Of a DNA stretch of 49,547 bases, positions 35,844 to 44,299 are shown in pieces. Position 1 is the stretch's first letter; every line of letters starts with the position of its first letter. The notes below the pieces were generated by a model. It saw nothing but the letters and a program-made list of their open reading frames with translations, was not told where the DNA came from and did not search any database. Made by a program: the position numbers and the translations under genes. The DNA comes from an uncultured Bacteroidota bacterium (GTDB lineage Bacteria > Bacteroidota > Bacteroidia > Flavobacteriales > Flavobacteriaceae). The stretch spans positions 1-49,547 of the forward strand of contig CAIMMM010000139.1 in assembly GCA_903842575.1 (NCBI GenBank), read 5' to 3'.

Positions 35844-35874
35844 CAAAAGTAGTTTTTTTGAATGCAAAATTCAA
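35844..35874 (-). promoter_or_regulatory. Promoter of purH
   Basis: On the minus strand TTG (35874-35872), a 20-base spacer and TACTTTTG (35851-35844) match the Bacteroidota promoter pattern. It lies 21 bases before the ATG at 35822. Confidence 0.65.
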
Positions 35875-35982
35875 GTAAGTTTTGTAACAAATTATAGTTA
35901 TTTGCTACAAATAGAGAAACCATTTTTGGTTTGAATTTTTAATGCTTTTTCGTAATATTACAGTACTACTAAACATCGCTAT

Positions 35983-37236
35983 ATGCTTTTATATTTAAGA
36001 TTACTAAAGGAAAGTTTTGCATTTGCCATGAATGCGTTGCGGAATAATAAATTGCGCACCATGCTTTCTTTACTTGGAGTAACTATTGGAATTTTTTCCA
36101 TTATAGCAGTACTTGCTGCAGTAGATTCCTTGGATAAAAAAATTAAAAGTGACATGAGTGGTTTAGATAAAAACATGATTTATTTATTCCGTTATTCTTT
36201 TGGGCCATCTGAAATCCCTAGATGGAAAAGAGAACAATTTCCCGATGTTACTTATGAAGAGTATGAGTTTATTAGAAAATCAGTAAGTAATATTGATAAA
36301 ATGTCGTACAATGTTTTTACCAAAAATGAGAATATAAAATACGAAGAAAAAACAGTTAGCTCTGTAGATGTTAATCCAACAACAGATGAGCAAGCAAGTA
36401 TAGAAGGCATAAAAATAGGGGCGGGACGATTTTTCAATGAGGCAGAATCCAATTCGGGAACGCCTGTTATTATTTTAGGATTTAATGTGGCGGAAGGACT
36501 TTTTGAAAATGTAGATCAAGCCATCGGAAAAAAAGTAAGATTGTATGGGCAGAATTTTACCGTTATTGGCGTTACCGAAAAACAAGGGTTTTCCACTTTT
36601 GGAGATAGCAACGATGACAAAGGAATTTTTCCGGTAAATTTTGTTAGAAGATTGTATGGGGATAATAATGGTATGATGACTCCTGCTATTATATTGAAAC
36701 CTGTAAAGGGTATTGATATGGAAGAATTCAAAGCCGAACTCAAACATAAATTAAGAGATTTCAGAGGTATAAAAGAAGGTGAAATCGACAACTTTTTTGT
36801 AAATGTACTTTCAGGGTTTACCGATTTAATTGACAATATAATGGGACAAATGAATGTTGTGGGTTGGATAATAAGTTGTTTTTCGCTGCTTGTTGGCGGA
36901 TTTGGAATTGCCAACATCATGTTTGTTTCGGTTAAAGAAAGAACTAGCTTGATTGGGATTCAAAAATCATTGGGTGCCAAAAACAGATTTATCCTTTTGC
37001 AATTTCTTTTTGAAGCGGTAATTCTGTCCGTCATTGGAGGAATTATTGGATTGATTCTGGTGTGGATTATTGCCATGGTTTTAACCAAAGTGCTCGATTT
37101 TGAATTTGTTTTGGGATTAGGGAATGTTGTTCTTGGAACTAGTTTAGCGGCAATTATAGGCTTGATTTCAGGAATACTTCCCGCTATTTCCGCCTCTCGA
37201 TTGGATCCTGTTGAGGCGATTAGAAGTGGGATTTAA
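35983..37236 (+). CDS. ABC transporter permease of the MacB/FtsX type
   Basis: 417 residues. A membrane segment near 25-43 (TMLSLLGVTIGIFSIIAVLAAV) follows a basic start, then a periplasmic MacB_PCD domain (about 45-270), then three membrane segments in the FtsX domain. VSVKERTSLIGIQKSLGAKNRFILLQFLFEAVILS and the closing ISASRLDPVEAIRSG are family hallmarks. It works with an ABC ATPase encoded elsewhere; none is next to it. MacB-type systems move peptides, lipoproteins or drugs by pulling on periplasmic partners; the substrate is unknown. Confidence 0.9.
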   Translation: MLLYLRLLKESFAFAMNALRNNKLRTMLSLLGVTIGIFSIIAVLAAVDSLDKKIKSDMSGLDKNMIYLFRYSFGPSEIPRWKREQFPDVTYEEYEFIRKSVSNIDKMSYNVFTKNENIKYEEKTVSSVDVNPTTDEQASIEGIKIGAGRFFNEAESNSGTPVIILGFNVAEGLFENVDQAIGKKVRLYGQNFTVIGVTEKQGFSTFGDSNDDKGIFPVNFVRRLYGDNNGMMTPAIILKPVKGIDMEEFKAELKHKLRDFRGIKEGEIDNFFVNVLSGFTDLIDNIMGQMNVVGWIISCFSLLVGGFGIANIMFVSVKERTSLIGIQKSLGAKNRFILLQFLFEAVILSVIGGIIGLILVWIIAMVLTKVLDFEFVLGLGNVVLGTSLAAIIGLISGILPAISASRLDPVEAIRSGI

Positions 37237-37244
37237 TGGGGTGT

Positions 37245-37282
37245 ACAAGTTTTCAGTTCGCAGCCGAAGTGTTCAGTCTTAG
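37245..37282. repeat. Short intergenic repeat-like stretch
   Basis: Contains TTTTCAGTTCGCAGCCGAAG then GTGTTCAGT. It shares TCAGTTCGC (37255-37263) and a nearby GTGTTC with the patch between mreB and mreC (33101-33134). Probably a worn copy of a dispersed intergenic element. Confidence 0.3.
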
Positions 37283-37294
37283 TTTTAAATAATA

Positions 37295-37331
37295 AAAAAA
37301 GCACAAGAGCTATTTTCTTTTGTGCTTTTTT
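37295..37331. terminator. Bidirectional terminator between ABC permease and accD
   Basis: AAAAAAGCACAA (37295-37306) pairs perfectly with TTGTGCTTTTTT (37320-37331), with A and T runs on the outer sides. It serves two convergent genes. Confidence 0.82.
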
Positions 37332-37358
37332 GTTTTAGAAGTATAAATGGTCTTTCAC

Positions 37359-38213
37359 TTATCTAACATCTTGATTCAAAATCAAATCCAAATACAAATT
37401 AATTTTTTCTTTCAGCTCTTTTCGTGGGGTGATAAAATCCAGGAATCCATGTTCCAAAACAAATTCGGAAGTTTGGAAACCTTCAGGCAAATCTTTCCCG
37501 GTTGTATCCCGCACTACTCTTGGACCAGCAAACCCTATTAAAGCGCCAGGTTCAGAAATATTTACATCACCAAGCATGGCGTAGGAAGCAGTTGTTCCTC
37601 CTGTTGTTGGATCGGTACATAAAGAGATGTAAGGAATTTTTGCTTCGGCTAGTTGGGCTAATTTTGCAGAAGTTTTTGCCAATTGCATTAAGGAATAAGC
37701 AGCTTCCATCATTCTCGCGCCACCCGATTTGGATATCATCACAAACGGCACATTGTTTTTAATGGAGTAATCAATACCTCTCGCAATTTTTTCACCTACT
37801 ACGGCACCCATGGAACCACCAATAAAGGCAAAATCCATACAGCAAACTACCAAGTCTTTCCCTTTTGATTTTCCAACACCTGTACGCACAGCGTCTTTCA
37901 AATTGGTTTTTGCCATCACGTCTTTCAAGCGGTCCGCATATTTTTTGGTATCTTCAAATTTCAAGGGGTCTTTGGAAGTTATGTTGGCATCCAATTCTAG
38001 GAACTCATTGTTGTCGAATAAGATTTCGAAATATTCTTTACTGCCAATTCGAACATGAAAATCATCTTCTGGGCTTACCCATAAATTTCTTGCTAATTCA
38101 TCGGTATCAATAATTTTTCCTGTTGGAGATTTGTACCAAAGTCCTTTTGGGACATCCATTTTGTCTTCGGTAGCTGTTGTAATCCCTTTTTCGTTTCTTT
38201 TAAACCAAGCCAT
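37359..38213 (-). CDS. accD: Acetyl-CoA carboxylase carboxyltransferase subunit beta
   Basis: 284 residues. AccD with AccA transfers the carboxyl group from biotin to acetyl-CoA to make malonyl-CoA for fatty acids. The crotonase-like core shows [72 protein letters not shown] and [10 protein letters not shown]. Residues 23-55 align with the zinc ribbon of other AccD proteins ([12 protein letters not shown] ... [13 protein letters not shown]) but contain no cysteine, so the zinc site is absent. It lies 83 bases downstream of fbaA on the same strand. Confidence 0.95.
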   Translation of the reverse strand: MAWFKRNEKGITTATEDKMDVPKGLWYKSPTGKIIDTDELARNLWVSPEDDFHVRIGSKEYFEILFDNNEFLELDANITSKDPLKFEDTKKYADRLKDVMAKTNLKDAVRTGVGKSKGKDLVVCCMDFAFIGGSMGAVVGEKIARGIDYSIKNNVPFVMISKSGGARMMEAAYSLMQLAKTSAKLAQLAEAKIPYISLCTDPTTGGTTASYAMLGDVNISEPGALIGFAGPRVVRDTTGKDLPEGFQTSEFVLEHGFLDFITPRKELKEKINLYLDLILNQDVR

Positions 38214-38219
38214 AGTTTT

Positions 38220-38296
38220 TTTTTTGGTTGATGGTTGATAGTTTTTGGTTGATAGTAATCGGAGTTAACCAACAACTTACAACCGACAACTTACAA
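38220..38296. repeat. Degenerate repeat cluster between accD and fbaA
   Basis: The left half repeats GGTTGAT three times (GGTTGATGGTTGATAG and TTGGTTGATAG); the right half repeats ACAACTTACAAC (twice, about 38271-38296). The right half is roughly the reverse complement of the left, so the region can fold into a long imperfect hairpin. Confidence 0.55.
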
Positions 38297-39364
38297 CTAT
38301 AAAGTGTTAACATTGTTTAAGTCAGCGAAAGCTTGCTCTAATCTTTTATTGAAAGTCAATTCCCCTTCGCGAATCCATTTTCTAGGATCGTAGTGCTTTT
38401 TATTTGGAGCATCTGCGCCTTCGGGGCTTCCGATTTGTGTTTTTAGGTAATCAATATTTTTAACCATATAATCACGAATACCTTCGGTAAATGCAAATTG
38501 CAAATCGGTATCAATATTCATTTTGATGACACCATAGCTAATGCCTTCTCTAATTTCTTCCAAGGTAGAACCAGAACCTCCGTGAAAAACAAAATCAACT
38601 GGATTCGGACCTGTATTGAATTTATTTTGCACATAATCCTGAGAATTTTTCAAGATTTTTGGTGTCAATTTTACGTTTCCTGGTTTGTATACGCCGTGAA
38701 CATTTCCAAAAGAAGCAGCAATAGTAAATCTTGGACTCACTTTTAACAACTCTTCGTAAGCATAAGAAACTTCAGAAGGTTGGGTATATAATTTTGAGCT
38801 GTCAACGTCAGAGTTGTCCACTCCATCTTCTTCGCCACCCGTAATTCCTAATTCTATTTCTAATGTCATTCCCATTTTGCTCATTCGAGCCAAATAGGTT
38901 TTGCAAATCTCAATATTTTCTTCAATAGGCTCTTCCGATAAGTCAATCATATGGGAAGAATATAATGGTTTTCCAGTTTCGGCAAAATGTTTTTCGGAAG
39001 CATCTAATAAACCATCAATCCAAGGCAACAATTTTTTAGCACAATGGTCGGTATGCAAAATGACTGTTGCTCCATAAGCTTCGGCTAAACTGTGAATGTG
39101 TTTGGCGCCAGCAATTCCACCTGCAATGGCAGCTTTTTCGTTTACATTTGACAATCCTTTTCCCGCATTAAATTGAGCGCCTCCATTGGAGAATTGAATG
39201 ATAACAGGAGCGTTTAATTTTGCGGCAGTTTCAATAACACCATTTATAGTACTTGACCCAATTACATTTACAGCCGGCAATGCAAATCCTTTTTCTTTTG
39301 CATAATTAAAAATTGCTTGTACTTCATCGCCAGTAGCAACTCCAGGTTTGATATTATGAGCCAT
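38297..39364 (-). CDS. fbaA: Class II fructose-bisphosphate aldolase
   Basis: 355 residues, the class IIA size. It interconverts fructose-1,6-bisphosphate with dihydroxyacetone phosphate and glyceraldehyde-3-phosphate. The zinc and catalytic region VILHTDHCAKKLLPW gives Asp106 and His107. Other markers are SSHMIDLSEEPIEENIEICK, GITGGEEDGVDNS, AASFGNVHGVYKPGNVKL and FVFHGGSGSTLEEI. The gene has its own TATTTTTG element upstream and is followed by accD on the same strand. Confidence 0.97.
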   Translation of the reverse strand: MAHNIKPGVATGDEVQAIFNYAKEKGFALPAVNVIGSSTINGVIETAAKLNAPVIIQFSNGGAQFNAGKGLSNVNEKAAIAGGIAGAKHIHSLAEAYGATVILHTDHCAKKLLPWIDGLLDASEKHFAETGKPLYSSHMIDLSEEPIEENIEICKTYLARMSKMGMTLEIELGITGGEEDGVDNSDVDSSKLYTQPSEVSYAYEELLKVSPRFTIAASFGNVHGVYKPGNVKLTPKILKNSQDYVQNKFNTGPNPVDFVFHGGSGSTLEEIREGISYGVIKMNIDTDLQFAFTEGIRDYMVKNIDYLKTQIGSPEGADAPNKKHYDPRKWIREGELTFNKRLEQAFADLNNVNTL

Positions 39365-39384
39365 GCGTTTTATGTTTTTAAGTT

Positions 39385-39409
39385 AATCCCTTCCCGACGC
39401 TTCGGGATT
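39385..39409. repeat. GC-rich palindrome upstream of fbaA
   Basis: TCCCGA-CGCT-TCGGGA (39392-39407) is a perfect 6-base stem with a 4-base loop. An alternative pairing joins AATCCC (39385-39390) to GGGATT (39404-39409). It is a GC island in AT-rich DNA, lies in the fbaA leader, and looks like a dispersed REP-type element. Confidence 0.5.
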
Positions 39410-39415
39410 GGGGTA

Positions 39416-39423
39416 CAAAAATA
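39416..39423 (-). promoter_or_regulatory. -7 element of fbaA
   Basis: The minus strand reads TATTTTTG, matching TAnnTTTG, 51 bases upstream of the ATG. The GC palindrome at 39392-39407 would be in the transcribed leader. Confidence 0.45.
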
Positions 39424-39436
39424 ATAATTTCTAATT

Positions 39437-41989
39437 TTAGAAAGGATAATTAATTCCAATATTTATAACTGATTTGCTAAAGTTTAATTCTTTAAACCAT
39501 TTTTCCTTTTCTTCTTTCACAGGATTGTAGGTTTTAAATCCTAAATCCAATCGTAAAACGAAAAAGCTAAAATCATATCGGATACCAAAACCTGAACCTA
39601 TAGCAATATTTTTTAATGATTTTAATCCTGAAAATACAGCATCTGGGTCGGTGACATTGTCATAGATATTCCAAATATTTCCAATATCAGTGAAAAGAGC
39701 TCCGTTCCATTGACCAAAAATATTGAATCTTAATTCTGCCGATAGGGCAATTTTCATGTTTGCTTCATTAAAAGCATCTCCATAATTTGTTTTTCCAGGG
39801 CCTAAACTATAGGATTGCCATGCTCTGTTATCATTTGTTCCGCCGCCATAATAACTTCGTGAAAAAGGAATGCTATTTGAATTTCCGTAAGGTATAGCAA
39901 TACCAAAAAAACTTCTTACGGCTACTACTTTTTTATGTGACAAATCCCAATGTTTGATATAATCCACCTCTGTTTTTACATATTGTGAATAGGCTACACC
40001 AAAGATTGTATTGTTTCCATTTTCATTTTGTTTTGAGGAATCATTAAATACAGACAATAAATTTCCGGCTAATTCTATTTTGTTTTTAAAAGCATAAAAA
40101 GTATTGTCTAATAAATCTTTTTGCGTTGTTGAAGAGTAAGAGAAACTTGTCGTAAAAATTAAATTATTTTCTGTTAATCTGGATTTTCTTTCCTCTATAC
40201 TTTTGATAGTATTAAAATCTTGTGTTGTTGGTGTAACAACATGATTTAGTAACACATCATCCAAAAAACCATTGGTACCTGATTCTATTATTAAATTTCC
40301 ATTGGTTACATCGCCATTATCCACATAATTTGGATTTGTATTGTATTCTTGTGCTAAAGTATTTAGCGAGTTATAAGAAGAATTGTAAACATGAAAATAG
40401 TTGGCAACATTTAAATTTTTCACAAATTGAATATTGAATAAATCAAATCGTGCAGTTGCATTTTTCTTTGGTGTCCAGTTATAAGCAAAGGAACTTGTGA
40501 AGTTTTGTTTGTCTAATCCAATATTTTTTTGTTTTGAAAAACCTACACTAAGAGAAGTGAAAGGGATCATCCTTTTTTTAATAATTCTTTCCGTTTTAAA
40601 GGGCAATAAGATGCTTGGAAAATTTAATTTAGCATCCAATCCATATTCGGAAATATTAAAGAAATTATTATTTGGATTAGCAACATCTCTTGATGCGCCA
40701 ATGTTCCCACGAGCAGCTATTTCAAAAGTTTCTGCGCCATTAAACACATTTCGAATAGTTACCGAAGTGCTTCCGGAAATTCCAAAATCTTGGATGTTGG
40801 AATGGGTAAAATCAACCCCTGCGTAAAAATGGTATTTATCTCTTGGAATTAAATAAATATTGGCAATTAATGAATTCTTTTTGGTCTTGTCTTCTAAATA
40901 CTGAATTAAGGGGTAGTTAAAAACTTTTAGATTGCTTAAGTATTTCGAAGTGAGGGTGGTGTTAATATCCGAAAAATACTTCCCTTTTAAAATAAAAACA
41001 GCGTCAGTTAATGCTTTTGGTTTGTATCTTAATTTGTTTGCGCTATATAAATTGAAGTTTTTATAGTGTAAACTGTCCGTAATTTTAGCATTTGGATTTA
41101 TGGAAGAATGATCGGTAAAAATATTAACGCTACTTATTTGGTATATTTTGAAAGGAACACTTTTCAAAGAATCTTCTTCTTGAATGGATTGATTGGCAAT
41201 AATTAATTTAACATTGGCTTTGTTATTCTTTTTTAGGGTATCTATATCGTAGGTAATGTAATTTTGTTGAAAATAGTAGGCGCCATTATTTCTATATTCA
41301 GAAGTAATTCGCTTTCTTTCTTCATCAAAATCAACTCTGTTATATTGTTTGCCAGATTTTAAAAACGACAATGATTTTTTAGATTGATATAACGAATCCA
41401 AATAGGGAGTGTCAATTCTTGTTGAAATAGAATCTATAAAATAAGGGTTCCCTTTGAGCAATATATATTTTAATTTGACCTTTTTTGAAGTTGAAGTATC
41501 TATAGAGTAGTTGCCGGACACTTTAAAATAGCCTCTGTTATAATAATAAGAATTCAATCTTTTTAGAGAGTTTTTTGTGCTAAGGGTGTCCAAAATTATC
41601 GGTGCTTCCCCTGTTTTTCTTAAATAATCATGTATTCCAGCATACCAAAAAGATTCACCCAATCGTTTGACTTGTTTCCTTGAAAGCCACTTTGCTTTTT
41701 TATTGTATTTTTTCGGATTGTTAGCAAATTTTGCTCTGTAAATTGAATCGGTTTTTGGCTTTGCTAGGTTAAAAATATTGAGTCGTAAAGGATAGCCCAA
41801 TAAGGTGCTGTTCTGTTTTTGATACAGTTGATTAGACACAGATTCACTCTTATCTGACTTGCCATCAACGACAATGTCATTTTTTGTTAGAAGTCTTTTA
41901 CCATTAGGAACTCGTCTTGTAGTGTTACATCCAAAGATAATTACACCAATTAGAATAAATAATGATATTTTTGTGATACTATTTTTCAA
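39437..41989 (-). CDS. tamL: TamL-type Omp85 outer-membrane lipoprotein
   Basis: 850 residues from a TTG start at 41989. The frame is open to an ATG at 42070, but the promoter-like TTG-N23-TATTTTTG at 42010-42043 lies downstream of that ATG, and only the TTG start puts the signal peptide at the N-terminus. The lipobox ends at Cys21 (VIIFGC), which marks the lipidated TamA form of Bacteroidota. POTRA-like repeats (about 30-400) are followed by the Omp85 barrel with RNVFNGAETFEIAARGNIG, IPFSRSYYGGGTNDNRAWQSYSLGPG and LFTDIGNIW, ending INIGINYPF. It should help assemble outer-membrane proteins or move envelope lipids. No tamB is next to it. Confidence 0.88.
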   Translation of the reverse strand: MKNSITKISLFILIGVIIFGCNTTRRVPNGKRLLTKNDIVVDGKSDKSESVSNQLYQKQNSTLLGYPLRLNIFNLAKPKTDSIYRAKFANNPKKYNKKAKWLSRKQVKRLGESFWYAGIHDYLRKTGEAPIILDTLSTKNSLKRLNSYYYNRGYFKVSGNYSIDTSTSKKVKLKYILLKGNPYFIDSISTRIDTPYLDSLYQSKKSLSFLKSGKQYNRVDFDEERKRITSEYRNNGAYYFQQNYITYDIDTLKKNNKANVKLIIANQSIQEEDSLKSVPFKIYQISSVNIFTDHSSINPNAKITDSLHYKNFNLYSANKLRYKPKALTDAVFILKGKYFSDINTTLTSKYLSNLKVFNYPLIQYLEDKTKKNSLIANIYLIPRDKYHFYAGVDFTHSNIQDFGISGSTSVTIRNVFNGAETFEIAARGNIGASRDVANPNNNFFNISEYGLDAKLNFPSILLPFKTERIIKKRMIPFTSLSVGFSKQKNIGLDKQNFTSSFAYNWTPKKNATARFDLFNIQFVKNLNVANYFHVYNSSYNSLNTLAQEYNTNPNYVDNGDVTNGNLIIESGTNGFLDDVLLNHVVTPTTQDFNTIKSIEERKSRLTENNLIFTTSFSYSSTTQKDLLDNTFYAFKNKIELAGNLLSVFNDSSKQNENGNNTIFGVAYSQYVKTEVDYIKHWDLSHKKVVAVRSFFGIAIPYGNSNSIPFSRSYYGGGTNDNRAWQSYSLGPGKTNYGDAFNEANMKIALSAELRFNIFGQWNGALFTDIGNIWNIYDNVTDPDAVFSGLKSLKNIAIGSGFGIRYDFSFFVLRLDLGFKTYNPVKEEKEKWFKELNFSKSVINIGINYPF

Positions 41990-42009
41990 TTGGTTTGAAA
42001 TATTTAATT

Positions 42010-42043
42010 CAAAAATACATTTTTTATGGTTAGTAAAAACCAA
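42010..42043 (-). promoter_or_regulatory. Promoter of tamL, overlapping the trmH start
   Basis: On the minus strand TTG (42043-42041), a 23-base spacer and TATTTTTG (42017-42010). The -33 box lies inside the first codons of the divergent trmH gene. Confidence 0.55.
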
Positions 42044-42760
42044 ATAAAACTTATAAAAAGTCTGCAACAAAAAAAATACCGATTAGTCAATAGACTATTC
42101 ATTGCCGAAGGCGTAAAGGTAATTCAAGAATTGTTGCAATCAAATTTTGAGTTAGAACATTTATTCATCACCGAAAACATTTTTACTGAAATCCATTCCG
42201 AAAAAAAAACAGTACTAACGGAGGAGGATTTAAAAAAAATAAGTGCGCTTTCAACGGCTAGTTCTTGTTTGGCAGTTTTTAAAATTCCTCACGAAACTGA
42301 AATGGAAACTTCGGGGTTGATTGTTGCACTTGATGACATTCGTGATCCAGGGAATTTTGGCACCATTATTAGATTGTGTGATTGGTTTGGAATACATCAA
42401 ATTTTGTGTTCAAAAGAAACAGTTGACCTATACAATCCAAAAGTCATCCAAGCAACTATGGGCTCTATTGCTAGAGTAAATGTCAGCTATGTGGATTTAG
42501 CAGCCTATATTTCTAAATCAAAACTACCTATTTTCGGAACTTTTATGGACGGTGAAAATGTGTACAACAAAAAATTACCAACTGCCGGAATTTTAGTGCT
42601 GGGCAATGAAGCGAATGGGATTTCAAATGAATTAGAAAAAACAATTACTCATCGTATTGCCATTCCACGATTTGGAGCTATTCAAAAAACAGAAAGTTTA
42701 AATGTTGCAACAGCAACAGCTATTTTTTTGAGTGAATTTAAAAGACAAGAATCGCTATAG
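42026..42760 (+). CDS. TrmH/SpoU-family RNA 2'-O-methyltransferase
   Basis: 244 residues. An N-terminal substrate-binding domain (KIKSL.. FIAEGVKVIQELL pattern, residues 1-75) is followed by the SPOUT trefoil-knot domain. Motif 1 is LDDIRDPGNFGTIIRLCDWFGI, motif 2 ILVLGNEANGIS and motif 3 AIPRFGAIQKTESLNVATATAIFL. It methylates ribose 2'-OH in rRNA or tRNA using S-adenosylmethionine. The exact nucleotide target (RlmB-like or TrmH-like) cannot be told from sequence by eye. Confidence 0.92.
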   Translation: MVSKNQIKLIKSLQQKKYRLVNRLFIAEGVKVIQELLQSNFELEHLFITENIFTEIHSEKKTVLTEEDLKKISALSTASSCLAVFKIPHETEMETSGLIVALDDIRDPGNFGTIIRLCDWFGIHQILCSKETVDLYNPKVIQATMGSIARVNVSYVDLAAYISKSKLPIFGTFMDGENVYNKKLPTAGILVLGNEANGISNELEKTITHRIAIPRFGAIQKTESLNVATATAIFLSEFKRQESL

Positions 42761-42783
42761 TTATTAGCTCAATAAGCGATTTT
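42750..42783. terminator. Weak hairpin between trmH and porT
   Basis: AATCGCT (42750-42756) pairs with AGCGATT (42775-42781) in the 28-base gap between convergent genes. The loop is long and the T tract short, so terminator function is only likely. Confidence 0.4.
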
Positions 42784-42788
42784 AAATC

Positions 42789-43493
42789 CTAATGAAATGT
42801 AAAATTGATTAAAACCGCTCGCGTTTTCATCGATTCAATATTGCCGGTCCATGGACTATTTGGATTTTCATCTCGTATTAATTCATCACTAAATCCGAAA
42901 ACGCCTCTTATTGACGGCGAAAATTTAAAGTATTCAAAATATAAATCCACTCCAAAACCTAATTCATAGTTATTTGTCCAAGGTTTAACTCTAAATTTTC
43001 GTTGTTCATTATCCTCTTTCGACTTAGAATTACTTGATAAATTTAGCGTAGTAGAAACACCACCTACTAAATAGGGTCTTACATTTCCTGTTCGAAGGGA
43101 AGAAAACTTTATTAATAAAGGGAAGCTTATGTAGGTAGCCTTTACTTCGCGTAAAGCGTCATTTTCATTTGCAAAACCAGAATAGGTAAAAGTACGACTT
43201 GCATAATACAATCCGGGTTCAAAACGGAGACTAATATATTCATGTAATTTTAAATCGCCAACCAAGCCTACATTAAATCCTGAAGTACTTTTTATGGCAA
43301 TATCATTACCGGGAGTTTTATAATCCATTTTGAAGTCGAAGTTATTAATGCCTAAATAATATCCCCAATAAATTCTTTGTTTGTCAAAGTTTTCTAGATT
43401 TATAATTGGGTCTTTGGCAAAAGTTCCTTTGCTAAATTGAGCATTGGATTTAAACGCAATAAAAATAAAAAGTAAGACAACTGTTTTTTTCAT
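42789..43493 (-). CDS. porT: PorT-like type IX secretion outer-membrane protein
   Basis: 234 residues with a signal peptide (about 1-18, KSNAQ) and a porin-like barrel (WGYYLGINNFDFKMDY, NVGLVGDLKLHEYISLRFEPGLYYASRTF, YELGFGVDLYFEYFKFSPSIRGVFG, terminal LINFTFH). Size, fold and the direct neighbour ubiE match PorT (SprT), one of the first T9SS components found. It sits 1 base after the ubiE stop on the same strand. The T9SS would export the amylase at 6788-9646. Another OmpA-like barrel of the same fold remains possible. Confidence 0.82.
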   Translation of the reverse strand: MKKTVVLLFIFIAFKSNAQFSKGTFAKDPIINLENFDKQRIYWGYYLGINNFDFKMDYKTPGNDIAIKSTSGFNVGLVGDLKLHEYISLRFEPGLYYASRTFTYSGFANENDALREVKATYISFPLLIKFSSLRTGNVRPYLVGGVSTTLNLSSNSKSKEDNEQRKFRVKPWTNNYELGFGVDLYFEYFKFSPSIRGVFGFSDELIRDENPNSPWTGNIESMKTRAVLINFTFH

Positions 43494-43494
43494 A

Positions 43495-44232
43495 TTAATT
43501 TTTAGAAGCGGAATAAATTGTTGCTACACCAAATGTTTGTGGAATAGCAGTTATATCTATAAACCCAATTTTTGTCAAAATATTGTTCAAAGCTTCTCCA
43601 TATGGAAAATTTGCTGCTGATTCTTGCAAATATCCGTAGGCTTTTTTGTCTTTAGAGAAGAGTTTGCCTATAAGAGGTAATATGTTTTTAGTGTAAAAAG
43701 AATATCCTTGTTTGTAAGGTGTTTTTTCGGGAACTGAAGTTTCTAAAATCACAAAAACGCCATTTGGTTTTAAAACTCTTAAAATTTCCGACAGCCCTTT
43801 TTCTAAAGTTTCAAAATTTCTAATTCCAAAAGCAACAGTTATAGCGTCAAAGGAGTTGTTTTCAAAAGGCATATTTTCAGAATCTCCCACAATTAATTCT
43901 ATTTTAGAATCTAATTTAAGGGCTCCCACTTTTTTTCTGCCAACGTCAAGCATACCCACAGAAATGTCCAACCCAATAATTTTTTTTGCGTTTGTTTGTG
44001 TCATTAAAATGGCTAAGTCTCCTGTCCCTGTTGCAATATCTAATATGGTTTCAGGATTTTTGTTATTTACAATTTCTAGTACCTTCTTTCTCCATTTCAC
44101 ATCAATGCCAAAAGAAATTACACGATTTAAACGGTCATAATTTTCAGATATATTGTCAAACATTAAAGAAACCTGCTCTTTTTTTCCAAGAGTAGATTCT
44201 TCATATGGCGTTATATTTTTATGCATTTTCAT
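43495..44232 (-). CDS. ubiE: Demethylmenaquinone methyltransferase (UbiE/MenG)
   Basis: 245 residues. It methylates demethylmenaquinone to menaquinone, the respiratory quinone of this group. Motifs are VSLMFDNISENYDRLNRVISFGIDVKWRKK, ILDIATGTGDLAILM (SAM-binding motif I), VGDSENMPFENNSFDAITVAFGIRNF and GYSFYTKNILPLIGKLFSKDKKAYGYLQESAANFP. The ATG at 44226 is an alternative start. TATATTTG on the minus strand (44248-44241) is the likely -7 element. Confidence 0.95.
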   Translation of the reverse strand: MKMHKNITPYEESTLGKKEQVSLMFDNISENYDRLNRVISFGIDVKWRKKVLEIVNNKNPETILDIATGTGDLAILMTQTNAKKIIGLDISVGMLDVGRKKVGALKLDSKIELIVGDSENMPFENNSFDAITVAFGIRNFETLEKGLSEILRVLKPNGVFVILETSVPEKTPYKQGYSFYTKNILPLIGKLFSKDKKAYGYLQESAANFPYGEALNNILTKIGFIDITAIPQTFGVATIYSASKN

Positions 44233-44240
44233 ATTTTTTA

Positions 44241-44248
44241 CAAATATA
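44241..44248 (-). promoter_or_regulatory. -7 element of ubiE-porT
   Basis: The minus strand reads TATATTTG (TAnnTTTG), only 8 bases before the longer ubiE ATG and 14 before the second one, so the leader would be very short and the second ATG (44226) is favoured. Confidence 0.45.
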
Positions 44249-44299
44249 GAGGTTTCTTTTATATATGGTAAAGCTTATATGGCTTGTTTGTTTAAAGTC

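Noticed and set aside
36516..36920. A 134-residue minus-strand frame inside the ABC permease gene
   Set aside because: It overlaps a full-length permease with recognisable FtsX motifs and resembles no family I know; antisense shadow.
40497..40826. A 109-residue plus-strand frame inside tamL
   Set aside because: Antisense to the barrel-coding part of tamL, without promoter or recognisable motif.
44153..44299. Extension of the decayed membrane-protein frame upstream into ubiE
   Set aside because: This part is antisense to the ubiE N-terminus and has no hydrophobic pattern of its own; the ATG at 44300 is the sensible start.
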